Shown here piece after piece: positions 34,001-44,690 of a stretch of DNA of 64,000 bases; positions within the stretch are counted from its first letter, which is position 1, and the number at the start of each line of letters is the position of its first letter. The position numbers and the translations under genes were made by a program. The notes under the pieces were generated by a model that was not told the origin of the DNA, did no database searches, and saw nothing but the letters and a program-made list of their open reading frames with translations. Location: positions 2,839,275 to 2,903,274 of the forward strand of contig JAJEKV010000020.1 of NCBI GenBank assembly GCA_021234155.1. The letters are read 5' to 3'. The stretch is from Isoetes taiwanensis. Taxonomy: Eukaryota > Streptophyta > Lycopodiopsida > Isoetales > Isoetaceae.

Positions 34001-36478
34001 GTCATCTGATCGTCACTTCATCCAATTCATCCTTCACTATCTTTCTATTAATTAAACTATTTTCAACACTTCTATTACATCCCTCTGAAGATGTGTGAGT
34101 GATCACTTTTTGCTTAACTGCTAAACTAAATCTGTAAGTGAGATTATTTATACATTCTCCAAACATGAGACAAAATTGATAACCATATGTTCCATCTCCA
34201 AGTCTTGACTTACCATACGATACATACCATAACATCCATGTCAATTAGGTCTAATGATAGTTAACGTCAAAAGAATCAGATGTTTATACATACATTAGTT
34301 TGGTGCCAATTGAATGCTTATTGTAGATAAATACAGGCCTGCATTTCGAGGTTTCCAAGTAAGTGTTGCCAAGGTGCCCATCTTTGAATAGCTATATGGA
34401 AACAACCCTACTCTGATAGGCTGGCAGATATCTATGGGATACATAAGAAATGAATGACAACTAACTAAGTAGGGAATGATTTTGCCTTTATAATACAGGA
34501 CACTTTAGCAACAAAATGCCATGGCATCAGGTGATTTGTCAACTGACATACACTTGGGAATGTACATGTTAGATGAGTAGTCATCACTTTATACACTACA
34601 CTACTTGGGCTGCGAGACCTGCTACCCTTTCTTTTCTGGACTGCTCTGGTTTAATACAATGAAGTGTTGCTGACTGAACAAGAATTCCTAAGTCTTCAAA
34701 CAAGTCTACGAGCTATAACATCTCTTGAGTGGCACGTTGACTTTAGTTCAGCCTCTATTGCTGTTTATTCATTATGCGTATTAAAGTAAGTGAATGGTTT
34801 ATATGAGTGAGTCAGAGGGGTCCATATTACTACAATATAAGTTTCCCTTTCTAATTTAGGCTCATGTTTGCTTTTTCGAAGTGTCTCCAATCTTGGTCAA
34901 TACAAAATACAGGTTTTTTCTGTTTTCTCTCCTTTAGATCTTTCACAGAGGGGTTTGAGATCGAAACGAAGAATGTTGAATCATTCATTGATGCTGCACA
35001 TTTTGCTTAATCATCAGTTTCCAGAACTTTTTACTAAGTTCACAACTAAAATTGAGCAAATCATCTGCAGGGTCGAAAATTTTCGGTGAAGGGTCTTTTG
35101 GTGGCAGAGGATTTATGCCAAGAATTTGATGGAGGTCCAATTGTAATATTTCGCCTGGCACCTCAGGTTTTTTTCTCCCAATTTTTTCCAATGTTTCATG
35201 CTGTAAATTGTTTTCCAATTTTTATTCCTTCCGTAGCTAGTTTTCCTAAAAGAGAATCTACTTTCAGGACTATCATCGTTTTCATGCACCAGTTACTGGT
35301 GTTATTAGTAGCTTATCTGAAATTTCTGGGCACTTATTTACAGTAAGCTTTTTCACCAGAATATGTGACATCTGGTATCACATCACTTTGAACTAGCCTA
35401 ATAGTTTCACTCTTCCAGGTAAATCCAATTGCTGTGAATAGCAAGTATTGCAATGTTTTTACTGAAAACAAGCGTGTGGTGACCATTATAGATACCAAGG
35501 AATTTGGCAAGGTGATTTCGTGTTCTGTTATTGTAGCTAGTTAACTCTGTGGTAAATGACCTCCCTTGTTCATGCAGGTAGCGTTTATAGCTATTGGTGC
35601 AACAATGGTAGGATCAATTCACTTTATTAAGTCTGCTGGGGACACAATTCAAAAAGGCGACGAGGTTAAAATCAAGTCAAGCAGTTCATCTTTTCAATTG
35701 ATATTATCAGCATTCTTATTGTTGACGCATTAGAGCTCATTAGTTTTGCTCAAGGTTGGTTGTAAACCATGGCAGCCCAAAGCAAAAACAGACAAAAACA
35801 GGACGTCAGAATGATCAGTAGAACACAAAAACATTATAGATCTAATTGCTTTCAACTTCTCTTTTCGTATAAATGCTCAGAAACTTCTCTAGCGGTTTTG
35901 ATAGAGGCAGGGGGAGGTTAGATGATGTTCATACTCTTAAGTTACAGCCACGGTTTTCCTGGTTCTTGGTTTCCTCGTTTCTTAGCCTTTTTTTTGTATA
36001 ATTGTGATTAGTTGCCGCATTCTTTGTCATGTGATCTATAACTATATCTGAGTGCGTTCTATATTTTCTGCAAGGTAACATTATCATTGTTTCTAACCTT
36101 GCAGTTTGGATACTTCTCATTTGGTGGAAGCACCTGTATATGTTTATTTAAAAAGGTATGCTCACTAAGGAGCAATGCTCAAGATGGTGATGGTGTAAAA
36201 ACTAATTATTTCTTTTGCAGGATGCCATTGATTTGGATGACGACATACTAGCAAATAGTGAAAGGTCATTGGAGACGCTTGTGTCTGTCGGAATGACATT
36301 GGGCATTTCAGAGAATTTACTAAAGAGCAAGACTTTATTTCGTAGACCCAGTATTAAAGAAAGTGTAGTTGCTTTAAACAATGCAGTTGCCAGGGATGGC
36401 GTTCTTGCATCAAAAAGTTTCAATGTCCGAAATGGACATTTGGGAGTTACAAACGATGAGATGCAGGATGAAGCATAG
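22087..36478 (+). CDS. PSD: Phosphatidylserine decarboxylase, C2/EF-hand plant type (PSD2/PSD3 class)
   Basis: The product converts phosphatidylserine to phosphatidylethanolamine plus CO2 in endomembranes (the Arabidopsis PSD2 and PSD3 relatives are at tonoplast and ER). The joined exons encode 690 residues. In order: MGQFIS, a candidate N-myristoylation signal; a Ser/Arg-rich linker; a C2 domain (about 60-175); two EF-hand loops, DYDGNGELSFPE (197-208) and DENHDGKVSADE (233-244), both with canonical ligand positions; CPVC (262-265); and the decarboxylase domain (about 330-640). Catalytic residues are present: Asp453 in CAADSR, His506/His509 in DYHRFH, and Ser597 in GGST, where self-cleavage forms the pyruvoyl group. 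The C-terminus runs about 55 residues beyond LGIS, further than I recall for Arabidopsis (635-648 residues in all). The start is the first ATG giving MGQFIS. No interruption was found. Confidence 0.93.
24551..24946. repeat. Triplicated segment in PSD intron 4
   Basis: TTCAGCTAAACTCATT followed by ATATGGTAAAACTGAATGGT and GGACCAGACAAGTG occurs three times, starting near 24555, 24660 and 24825. Copies 2 and 3 share a longer tail (GATGCTTCCAAGATATGATC with AGCAGAAACTTGCTG). The result is a tandem expansion of about 105 and 165 bases per step. Confidence 0.85.
26985..27310. other. Possible foreign segment in PSD intron 5
   Basis: This segment is noticeably richer in G and C than the surrounding intron and has TAATACTCCCCATGATTGGC, a style seen at LTR ends. 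No inverted repeat or target duplication was found. It may be a solo LTR fragment or other insertion. Confidence 0.2.
32273..32508 (+). other. PSD: GC-AG intron (intron 13) in PSD
   Basis: The exon ends VEFFKAAG-wise at TTCAAG and the intron opens GCAAGT, a canonical GC-AG donor (AG then GCAAGT), ending in GAACAG. Homology to plant PSD (QFVEFFK then DRIDIDEFKYP) fixes the junction on both sides. Confidence 0.85.
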
Positions 36479-37779
36479 GAAGGGTATATGCCGATATCTA
36501 TTTAATTTTTCTGGGGCTGGTTGCCTTTCTTGGTGATGCTTCATGTCCTCATATTAGCATTTACAATAACCTGCAAAGTATAGCAATATGGCAGTTTAAA
36601 AAGATTTGGTGGAATAGCAAGCTTTGGATTTCATGGTTGCGAAGGGCTTTCCATTTTATCGGATGCTGTACATTAAGAGTGACTATATGTGGCATTGAAA
36701 TTGCCATTGTTATGAAAAAATTGCACTGCCCCTGGCAGTGGCACACTTTATGTCATATGTACTGTGAATGCTAATTCTCGGCTTTGTAAGAGTTCCAAAC
36801 TAATTGGTATATATCTGCTGATGAAAATCAAGTTTTGCCTTCAGGCTTTTGACAAAAAACCAGTTGAAGGCCTTGGAATTGTGATCCTTGTTATTTAATC
36901 GCAATGATCAGATCTCAAGCCCTTAATGGGGAACTGTTTTGTTCTATATGTTGTGGGGCCATTTTTGCAGGCTTCTAACAACTTGTACAACAAACTACAC
37001 ATGCTTGAAGAAACAAAACACGTTGAAGAATTTGATATATCTTCAAGGAAGATTTTATGCCAACACATCAAATCTTGATCAGGATGAAGCGTACCTTGGC
37101 GAACTGGAGCTGGCTCCAAACCTTTGCAAATCGAGCTTTTTGTTATCACAATAAGACACTAGGATTTTTCGTAGATTGAAATATCTCCAAACAAATTTTG
37201 GAAGTGCTTCTATGTTTCTCACATCCTAAAAAAACAAGGTGCTGTCACACAAAGCGTTGCTCGTATCAACAAATTTAAGAAAAAAACAATAGAGCTTCCA
37301 ACATGTGTTAGAAGTACTAATTGGCCAGAGCACACTACCCGACTCGAGGAACCTCCAACGTGCATTGGAGGTGCGACATTCTCAGAAGAGTTTCCCAAGG
37401 GCACATGTTCAACATATCCTCCAGTCCCACCAAACATATGGGCAGAAGCATGAATTGTAATCAAGGCAGCTACACTTGGAACAGAAACTGGAGCAAGTAG
37501 CTGAAAAGAGAAAAGAATTGGAGATCCTGTCTCGATTGGGCTGACCCCATCCATGCCATTAGAGGACATATTGGGCAATACCAAAGGATAAGAGATGCAT
37601 TGAAGAAACGGACTCTCGGGAGTTGAAAGAGCACCCTTGTGAGCCATTTTGTGTGCATCACATACATTCATTTTTGAAGAATCTACAGCGCTAGAAATTC
37701 CACCAGGTACCGCGCTAGAATTACTAGAAGAACGTTTTGGAGGAATGCGACTAGATTTTGTCATCTCCACAAAAATGGG
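36479..37779. other. 3' flank of PSD and unassigned DNA
   Basis: The first part is presumably the PSD 3' UTR. A 181-codon minus-strand frame from an ATG at 37764 down to 37219 is Ser/Val-rich with no recognisable domain and no splice or neighbour support; I treat it as unproven. ACCTCCAACGTGCATTGGAGGT (about 37350) is a small hairpin. Confidence 0.4.
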
Positions 37780-39758
37780 GCCGAAGTTTCAGAGCTGAAT
37801 AGTCCATCCAAGTGGGCCATTTGAAATGCTTAAGCATTACTGGAAAGAATGTTTAAAGTGCTTTCCAACAAGTCCAAATACGCCCAAAATTGCCACCAAA
37901 TGCATGAGTTATGACCAAAAGAAAATTCAGCCAAACCCTAGCACCGTCAAAAGAGAGTTGGTATTGTCAGGCCCTCCACTAGAATAGCAAAATTAGCATA
38001 CAAATCATACTCCAATGAAGAAGGCATGGGACAATCTTTCCAAAGAGTCTAAAAATACCCAAAACTGACACTGGAATCCCAAGCTATGACGAAAAGAGCA
38101 AGGCTAAAACCCTAAGTGCTGCCATCCGAGTTCTTTTATTAACACCTCATTATATTGTACCTCTAATGTAGTGGTTTATTTGATCTCTTTATTTTATTGC
38201 TGTCACAAAATTATATTCTGACTTTGGGAACTATTAAGCTTTGTCTACTCTTTAATTAGATTTTAATCACTCTTAAATCTCTACAACTCATGCAAGAACC
38301 ATATATATTTAAAGAATTACTATTTCTTAAATAATATTTTTCTAGATGTGCTAAGGGAGGCTTAGCTATGATTCGATCTTCCTTAAATATTATTATCTAT
38401 AATAGTCCTACTTCTAGATGGCAGTATACCATATGGAACACAACAGTCATAAATTGGAATCATAAATATTTAGGCATCTACTGAGCCTCATAAATGGGAT
38501 TTACTTTGGCAAAATATTTAGTATTTCCTATCACATTTATCTTATGTTGATTGGATCATGACTGGTAATTTCAATAACACACCACACTAGGAGATGAAGC
38601 TCCAGAATAATGTTAACATGCCTAACAAATAAGTGAAACAATCTCTCCATTGCTCCTATAAAATATTCATGGTCTAACAAAAGGAAGGCAAGACATAACC
38701 TTTACAACTTGGACAAAGTTTATATCTCTAACTCAAAGAGTCAAATTATTATTGTTACTTAAGAGGCAAGGTAAGGCTTGCTTTAAGTTAAATACTTTGT
38801 TGTGTCTAATGCAAAATTGTATAAAAAATTTAGAGACTATTATAACAGCCTACATAAATGAAATTATCATCAATCTATAGCCTTATTTTATGCTAAACTC
38901 AAGAAAGACAAAAGTTTTGGTTTAAAAAAATGGGCAGTTCAAATTAAGAGTGTTACAGGAAGAAGAGGGGAAGTTAGAGATTGAAATTAAATAAGTGGAA
39001 GAATACTATGCTAAAGGTCTAGCCTTGAAAGTCAAAGTTTTCTGTGTAAGAGAATTTGATAATTCATCCTCTGCTTTCTTAAAAAAAAGGAAAACAAAGA
39101 CTGCTAAAAAATGCAATTACATGAGTCAATGATCACAATGGAAATTCCATTTTTTTTTATGAAATATCATAATTTATTTAAGAAGATCAATTGTAGATTA
39201 ATATTAGTTCGACCTAGCACTCTCAAATCATGTCTACGAATGTCGTAACTTGCCCGAGCGAAAATGAGATCTTTAAAACTCTAGCAACAAGGAAGCATGC
39301 CAAAGCACCAAGCTCAGATGGATTTCCCCTTGAGTTTTTAATAGAATTTTGGGATGTCTTAAAAAAGGATTTTACTCTTTTCATCAAAGGTTACTGGTCA
39401 TCTATGGACTCCATTCTGCCTACCTTTAGCACGACCTCCTTGATTCTGAAGAAGCCCAACCGTGTTGCTGTTAATGAATGGAGACCTATCTTTCTAGAAT
39501 ACAAGCTCATCTTTAAAAAACTATCTCTAGTTGTCAGTCTATTTTTTTACCCAAAAGGTTCATGCTAGACAATTATGTGATTGTCAATGAGGCTTTATAC
39601 AGAATATGTAGCATAATAACAGGGGGTTTTCTTTGTGTTTTTGTACGCTTTTCACTAAGATTTTCCTATGATTTCATGATGTATTCAAATGGATGTACTA
39701 ATGCGTACATCTAGAGTGCACCATTTCTGAGCCATTGATTTTAGCCTTTTTTTTTCCA

Positions 39759-39930
39759 ATGGTCAACAACCAATGGCTCACAACAAAAGCCCTTTTTTTT
39801 GTGCGTGTGGTGCATAATGGTCAACAACCAATGGCTCACAACAAAAGCTCTTTTTTTGTGTGTGTGGTGCATAATGGTCAACAACCAATGGCTCACAACA
39901 AAAGCCCTCTTTTTGTGTGTGTGGTGCATA
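39759..39930 (+). repeat. 57/58-bp minisatellite, three copies
   Basis: The units 39759-39816, 39817-39873 and 39874-39930 start ATGGTCAACAACCAATGGCT and end GTGTGTGGTGCATA. They are almost identical; differences are mainly in T-run length and a CCC/CTC/CCT change. A fourth partial unit begins ATGGGC at 39931. Confidence 0.9.
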
Positions 39931-41129
39931 ATGGGCACATGAAGGGCGCATGTAGTCTGGGTTTCATGGCAACAACACATTTCTTATCATAACTTTTGAT
40001 CCGAGCTCTGTTTGAGATGATTTTTATTATGTTGGAAAGCTCTCTCCGAGATCTTTTGATAGTGTATGATATAGATATGTTTGGTTAAGTTATCTATGCT
40101 AAAACAGCAATTTTCCGGCCGGGTTTGGTAGGCTTTTACATCCTACCAGCTGATTAATACAGGATTGCGCTATTGGATATTGTTTTATGGCTCATTCCGA
40201 ATGAAGCCTGCAAAAAATTACCATGCATTTTTTAGATTTTGAGGCTTCTAGATCCTTGTGCTAACAAGCGAAAAAGTTTCCCACTTTGGTTTCTCACCAC
40301 AAGAATCCATGGAGGCCAAAGGTTGCTGTTAAATTCCAGTTGAAAAATGTTTGTGTATGGGTGTTGCAAACTTTATGACTTTCAGAATAATGGGATCAAT
40401 CTGCTCTATCTTTATGGTAACTTTTACTTATGTTCTATTTGTTTTATTGTGATGAAATTCAAAAGCTACAGGTGATGAAAGCCTCAAATGAATTCTAGTT
40501 TTTTTCTGGTTTGAATTCTAAAATTTTTGTCTCACCGGGGGTGGAGTCATGATGTCCTTAAGGCCCCTTCAGGGGCCAAAATTTTTTTTTTTGCAACACA
40601 AACCATTAACATCCAACATATAAAAATTAAACCCCCCAACACATAACAACCATTGACATTAACAACAACCATTGGGTCCAACACATTTAAATTAAAATCC
40701 CCCTTAAACCCCCTTTGGTTTGGGTGCATATTCACACGGGGGATGACTCCGGGCAGCGAGAGCTGTTGGATAGGCATATTCACCCCTTATTCCTTAATCT
40801 ACACCGTACGTAAAGTTCCTCGTTTGTGGGGTATGCAAGTACAAAATTTGCTATACTGTATAACAAGATTCGCAAAATACTATAAGATTTCAAGCAGAAT
40901 ACTATATAGTGTTGATTTCATTTTATCATCCACGAAGGCCAATTGGACTATGGAATCCAACAAAATGGCACAGCAGACTTATTCTTGTCCGGGTTAAAAA
41001 TCCCATGCCCGGTGGATTTTCGGGAGAAAATGTGTAACAGAAATAAGTGCTGTCAAACTGTACAAATATACACCATGAGAAAAATATAGATATGTCAAGC
41101 AAGTGCTCAAGGACGTAGTTGATCCTGCT
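39931..41129. other. No gene recognised; DNA inside the split LINE
   Basis: AT-rich sequence with no family resemblance. A small perfect hairpin GGCCCC-TTCA-GGGGCC sits at 40562-40577, followed by a T-run. Confidence 0.35.
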
Positions 41130-41414
41130 GATCCATGACCTATTGAAGGTATGATCCCAGCATCCCTACTGAGGTCGTGCACAACATCTTATGTAGCGGC
41201 TGGTCGGGCCTGACCAAGTTAGTGTAGCATGCTCGGATTTGATCATAAGCTGGACAACTCTGAAGGGTGTGGCATTCGCCTTCCACTGCTCCCACTTTGC
41301 AACGTTGACAAATTTTGTACTGGCGCGTCTCCCTAATCCATCTCCCCATCTCAATTCGGAGGCGATGTGCACCTGTGCAAATTGAGGCAATGGATCTGCA
41401 AATAGACTCTCCAA
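41130..41414 (-). mobile_element. Retroelement C-terminal zinc-domain fragment
   Basis: The minus strand reads AQVHIASELR, then, after a frame change, MGRWIRETRQYKICQRCKVG followed by VEGECHTLQSCPAYDQIRACY. It shares the arrangement LRxExGRW...C..C...VExExHxLxxCxAYxxIR with the larger fragment at 52812-53270. The motif belongs to the end of a reverse-transcriptase polyprotein of a non-LTR-like element; the exact clade is not certain. Confidence 0.6.
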
Positions 41415-42900
41415 CTAGAATTGTTTGCTTCTAAGAAGTTTTTGGAATATGATATGGATTGCATTGGAATTCACCCTTCCCTTATTCAAAGAATCCTGGG
41501 CCTCAACAATAACGCATATTCAGCTCTCATAGTTGTGGCTTCTTTCCAATTGGAAAAGGTGTAAGGCAGGACTGCTCTTTAGCGCCTTATTTGTTCTTAA
41601 CTATGGCTAAAAACTTAGCAAGGCTTGTCTTCTGTCAGCAAACCTCACAACAAATCGTAAGGCTCAGCATGATAACTCGAATAACTAGCTGACTATCCTG
41701 CAGTATGCAGATGGCATCTTCATTATATTGAAGGCTGATAATTATATCCTAGATAACTTTTTTGAATGCATCAACCTGCTTAGCATTGCTTTAGGAGTCT
41801 ATTTGAATCTGGAAAAGAGTTCTATCTTATGGGATACACCTGATCCTACAATGAATACCAGGAGAGTCAAGATTATTCAGCCAAATGAAAGCATTACTTG
41901 GCCTATCTATTTGTGTAAATCATGTGGCTAAGGAAGCTTGAGATAGTATTATTAAGAGGATTAGGAGAAAAGTGAATGGCATCAGTAAAATCTTGATTAG
42001 AGTTGGTAGGATTATAGTCGCTAACTTTGTCCTAGCGAGCACTCACATCCAATGCTTATTGCTGATAAGAGGTCTTATAATATAATTGAGAGGCGTGTAA
42101 GAGATTTCATATGTTCTGGAATCCATTGTTTGAACTCGAATGAACTGGCTCATTATAAAGCGCAAGGAGGAATGAGCTGTAAATTTCTTTTTTATCAAGC
42201 TCAGGATCTTGGCGCCAAAAGAAAGTCCTTAATCGTTACAATCTCCTACTCTTGATTTCATTAGATATTGACTACAAAAAAGTTATCCTCTAAACAAAAA
42301 GAGTTATCCTCACTCCCTATCTAACTCTGCATTTCATCTCTTTAAGCGTGATTCTAACACTTCGCCCTTAACGAAAGACATGTTTAAAGCACAAAATGTT
42401 GTACCATCTACCTTTCATCGTAAACTCATACACGGGGATAATGGCTCTTTCTCTATTTTTTTGGTCTATTATCTTTGGAAAGAATGATTATTGTTGTCTT
42501 GGGGAGGACACCGACGTTTCTATTTTATCTTACCTCTGATTATTGACAAGATGGAGAAATCGGAATAAAATGAAAGTTCCTGAAATTTCTTCGTACATTG
42601 ATAAGTTAGTTAATGATCACATTATGAGATGTCTTCAATGTAGCAATGATTGCTAAATTACAGATTCTCCAAACTGGTCTAGTATCTCAAAGACATACAA
42701 ATCCATTTGTTCTACACAATTGAGAAGTTGCCTATCATTTGGAGTATGGCTCCCAGTGGATTCCTTGAAATTCTTAATAACTGCCGAAAATCTTATTATC
42801 AGCCCAAAACTCAGTTGTTAACTTGGAGGCCTTTACATTTGGCCATTGTTCTAAATGCTTTCTTCAAAAGAGACTCTAGACCATAGTTGCAGACTATGAT

Positions 42901-44690
42901 GTTACATGCTAACATGTGTAAAAGTGCATCTGAAACTATTTGCCACATATTTAGTTACCCAAGGTTAACCCCTCTTTGGATTCCGTTGAAGAATATCATG
43001 CACTAAGTAGGCTACGTACTAGATTTTTAGAAACCTCTTAACCATGGAACTAATATTTTTACAAACCCCTTGAAGCAATCATCACGGGAAAGAATTGAAT
43101 TGAATTGAATGGATCTTTATGACAAGCAGATCAATGGGCCTATGGAAGAATGTGGCACTTTCCCTCAATAACTCCCAATTAACAGCACTAATAAATGTTG
43201 TCCTCGCGATCCATGACAGAAAGAAGCCTTATATGGCATGTCATGAGGTTCCTGTGCCTCATACAATTCAGAGGTCGAATAATACGATGTCTAATCATGA
43301 TTATTTAGATGTGGTAGAATTGTTGATTGTGATGAAGCCATTAAATGCCATAAGATGGTACAAGATGTGTGATTATGTACTATGTATGGGTGGTTTTGCT
43401 TAGTGGAATACGTTATCCTCTAGGTTCTGAGTTCCGTGTCACAAGCCTCTTGTACGTATCTTGATTTTATTCATATTAATAGACTGTCATCATGGAAAAA
43501 ATTAGTGGCTAAACTTAGCTAATTGACGAAATTTTGGCCTTGTCTAGAAAACAATTGGCTAAACTATGGGCCTTTTTGGGCTAAAAAAATAAAATTTTAG
43601 CCAAGTCTATTTCACGCCCCACCTCCATTTCATTCGACTTTAGCTATTTGCAAGAAAGTGTAACTGCCAAAATTTGGAAAGTTTAGCCAAAACTTAGAAG
43701 CTTTTATGTCAAATTCCAGTGTACTTTAGCCAAATTATCCTATAGCCTTTATATTTATTATGTTCAGTTAATGTTTAGGTCTTGAATTAGTGCAAAATAG
43801 TCAAAAGATAGAAGATTTTTTTTTTAATAAAAGTTTAGCCAAACGTAAGAAAGTACAGGTGGCAAAATTTAGAAACTTTAGCTAAACATTAGAAGCTTTC
43901 ACCTCAATTTTTGGCATACTTTAGCCAACTCTATTTCACCACTTTGAATATAAAAGTTCCTTAATTTTTTTCCTGACTGTCATCCTTCAACCAATTAAAA
44001 AAAAAACAAATTTTGTTTTAAAGTACTTTATAGAAATCCATATATTTTCTAGATTGTTTTTTGTAATTTGGTACGACCAATAGTAAAAAAAAAGGAAAAC
44101 AGAAAAAATGCACATTTATTGCACTGTTTTGTTGCACAATTTTGCTACTGGTAAAAATGCACATTTTTGCTACAAGTTACAAGAGTAGCATTTCGATAAG
44201 TAACTTAGAAGCTTTACATCGCTGTTAGAAATTATTAAGTTCAAGTATAAACATATCATATTTGTTTTGCCATGCAACCCTAGATATTTGAAAATTCATC
44301 ATCACTGCCACTAGGCTCTGAAAAATAATTGGTCTCCTTTCCGACGGTGTACTGCATTAGGTATTTTTTTTGCCTCTTGTTCTAATGTGGATCTGCAGTC
44401 TTCTATTACGAATGATCTGTTCTTCCTGCAAACTCATCAGCTTATTAGAAAGTAAAACATCACAGGGTTACCACCCAACCGGACCAACTAGAAGAGATGT
44501 CACCAAGTCAAGGTACTCCGCAAGACTGTAAAAGAACAAGCTCTCTCTAGCCACCAACCACTGGTGTTACAAGAACTCTTCTAATGATATGATTAAGCAA
44601 GAAACAAGAGAAAATACTGCAAAGCAAAGCTAGACTCTTCATCAACATGGGAAGAAGTAGATCCAGTTGTGCAGTCAGCCTAGACCCCTA
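42901..44690. other. AT-rich, no gene recognised
   Basis: (GAATT)n lies at about 43094-43110. TTTAGCCAAA-like words in both orientations recur between 43500 and 43940, suggesting one or two old MITE copies without clear ends. The 94-codon frame at 43119-43403 has no known domain. Confidence 0.35.

Larger units (their letters stand above)
22087..36478 (+). other. PSD: Exon map of the PSD gene (21 coding exons)
   Basis: Exons placed by homology and splice signals: 22087-22299, 22619-22698, 23141-23165, 23748-23807, 26787-26852, 27579-27671, 27842-27892, 28819-28902, 29971-30062, 30331-30486, 30659-30743, 31131-31242, 32172-32272, 32509-32556, 33454-33600, 35071-35166, 35268-35342, 35419-35511, 35578-35664, 36105-36155, 36221-36478. 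The total is 2073 bases with phases consistent throughout. Introns range from 65 bases (the last) to 2979 (intron 4). All end in AG. All start with GT except intron 13 (32273), which starts GC; intron 2 has a weak GTCATG donor. UTR exons were not searched for. Confidence 0.85.
37780..42900 (+). mobile_element. Degenerate LINE, split by about 1.8 kb of other DNA
   Basis: 37800-38120 has the flavour of a plant LINE 5' UTR (GCTTTCCAACAAGTCCAAAT and GAGTTATGACC, repeated in altered form near 38035-38090). The endonuclease domain follows (GGLAMIRSS near 38356, then WIMTGNFNNT near 38555), then the start of RT (SENEIFKTLATRKHAKAPSS, then DGFPLEFLIEFWDV, about 39250-39360, and SLILKKPNRVAVNEWRPI). 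The later RT motifs are displaced to 41420-41900: FPIGKGVRQDCSLAP, then LQYADG where YADD is expected, so the catalytic Asp pair is lost. Weak C-terminal sequence continues to about 42900. ORF1 is missing and frames shift repeatedly; long dead. The interruption is 39600-41420. Confidence 0.75.

Noticed and set aside
37219-37764. 181-codon minus-strand frame
   Set aside because: Longest unexplained frame in the intergenic DNA, but Ser/Val-rich, without domain, and antisense to the leader of a plus-strand LINE; kept only as a note in the flank entry.
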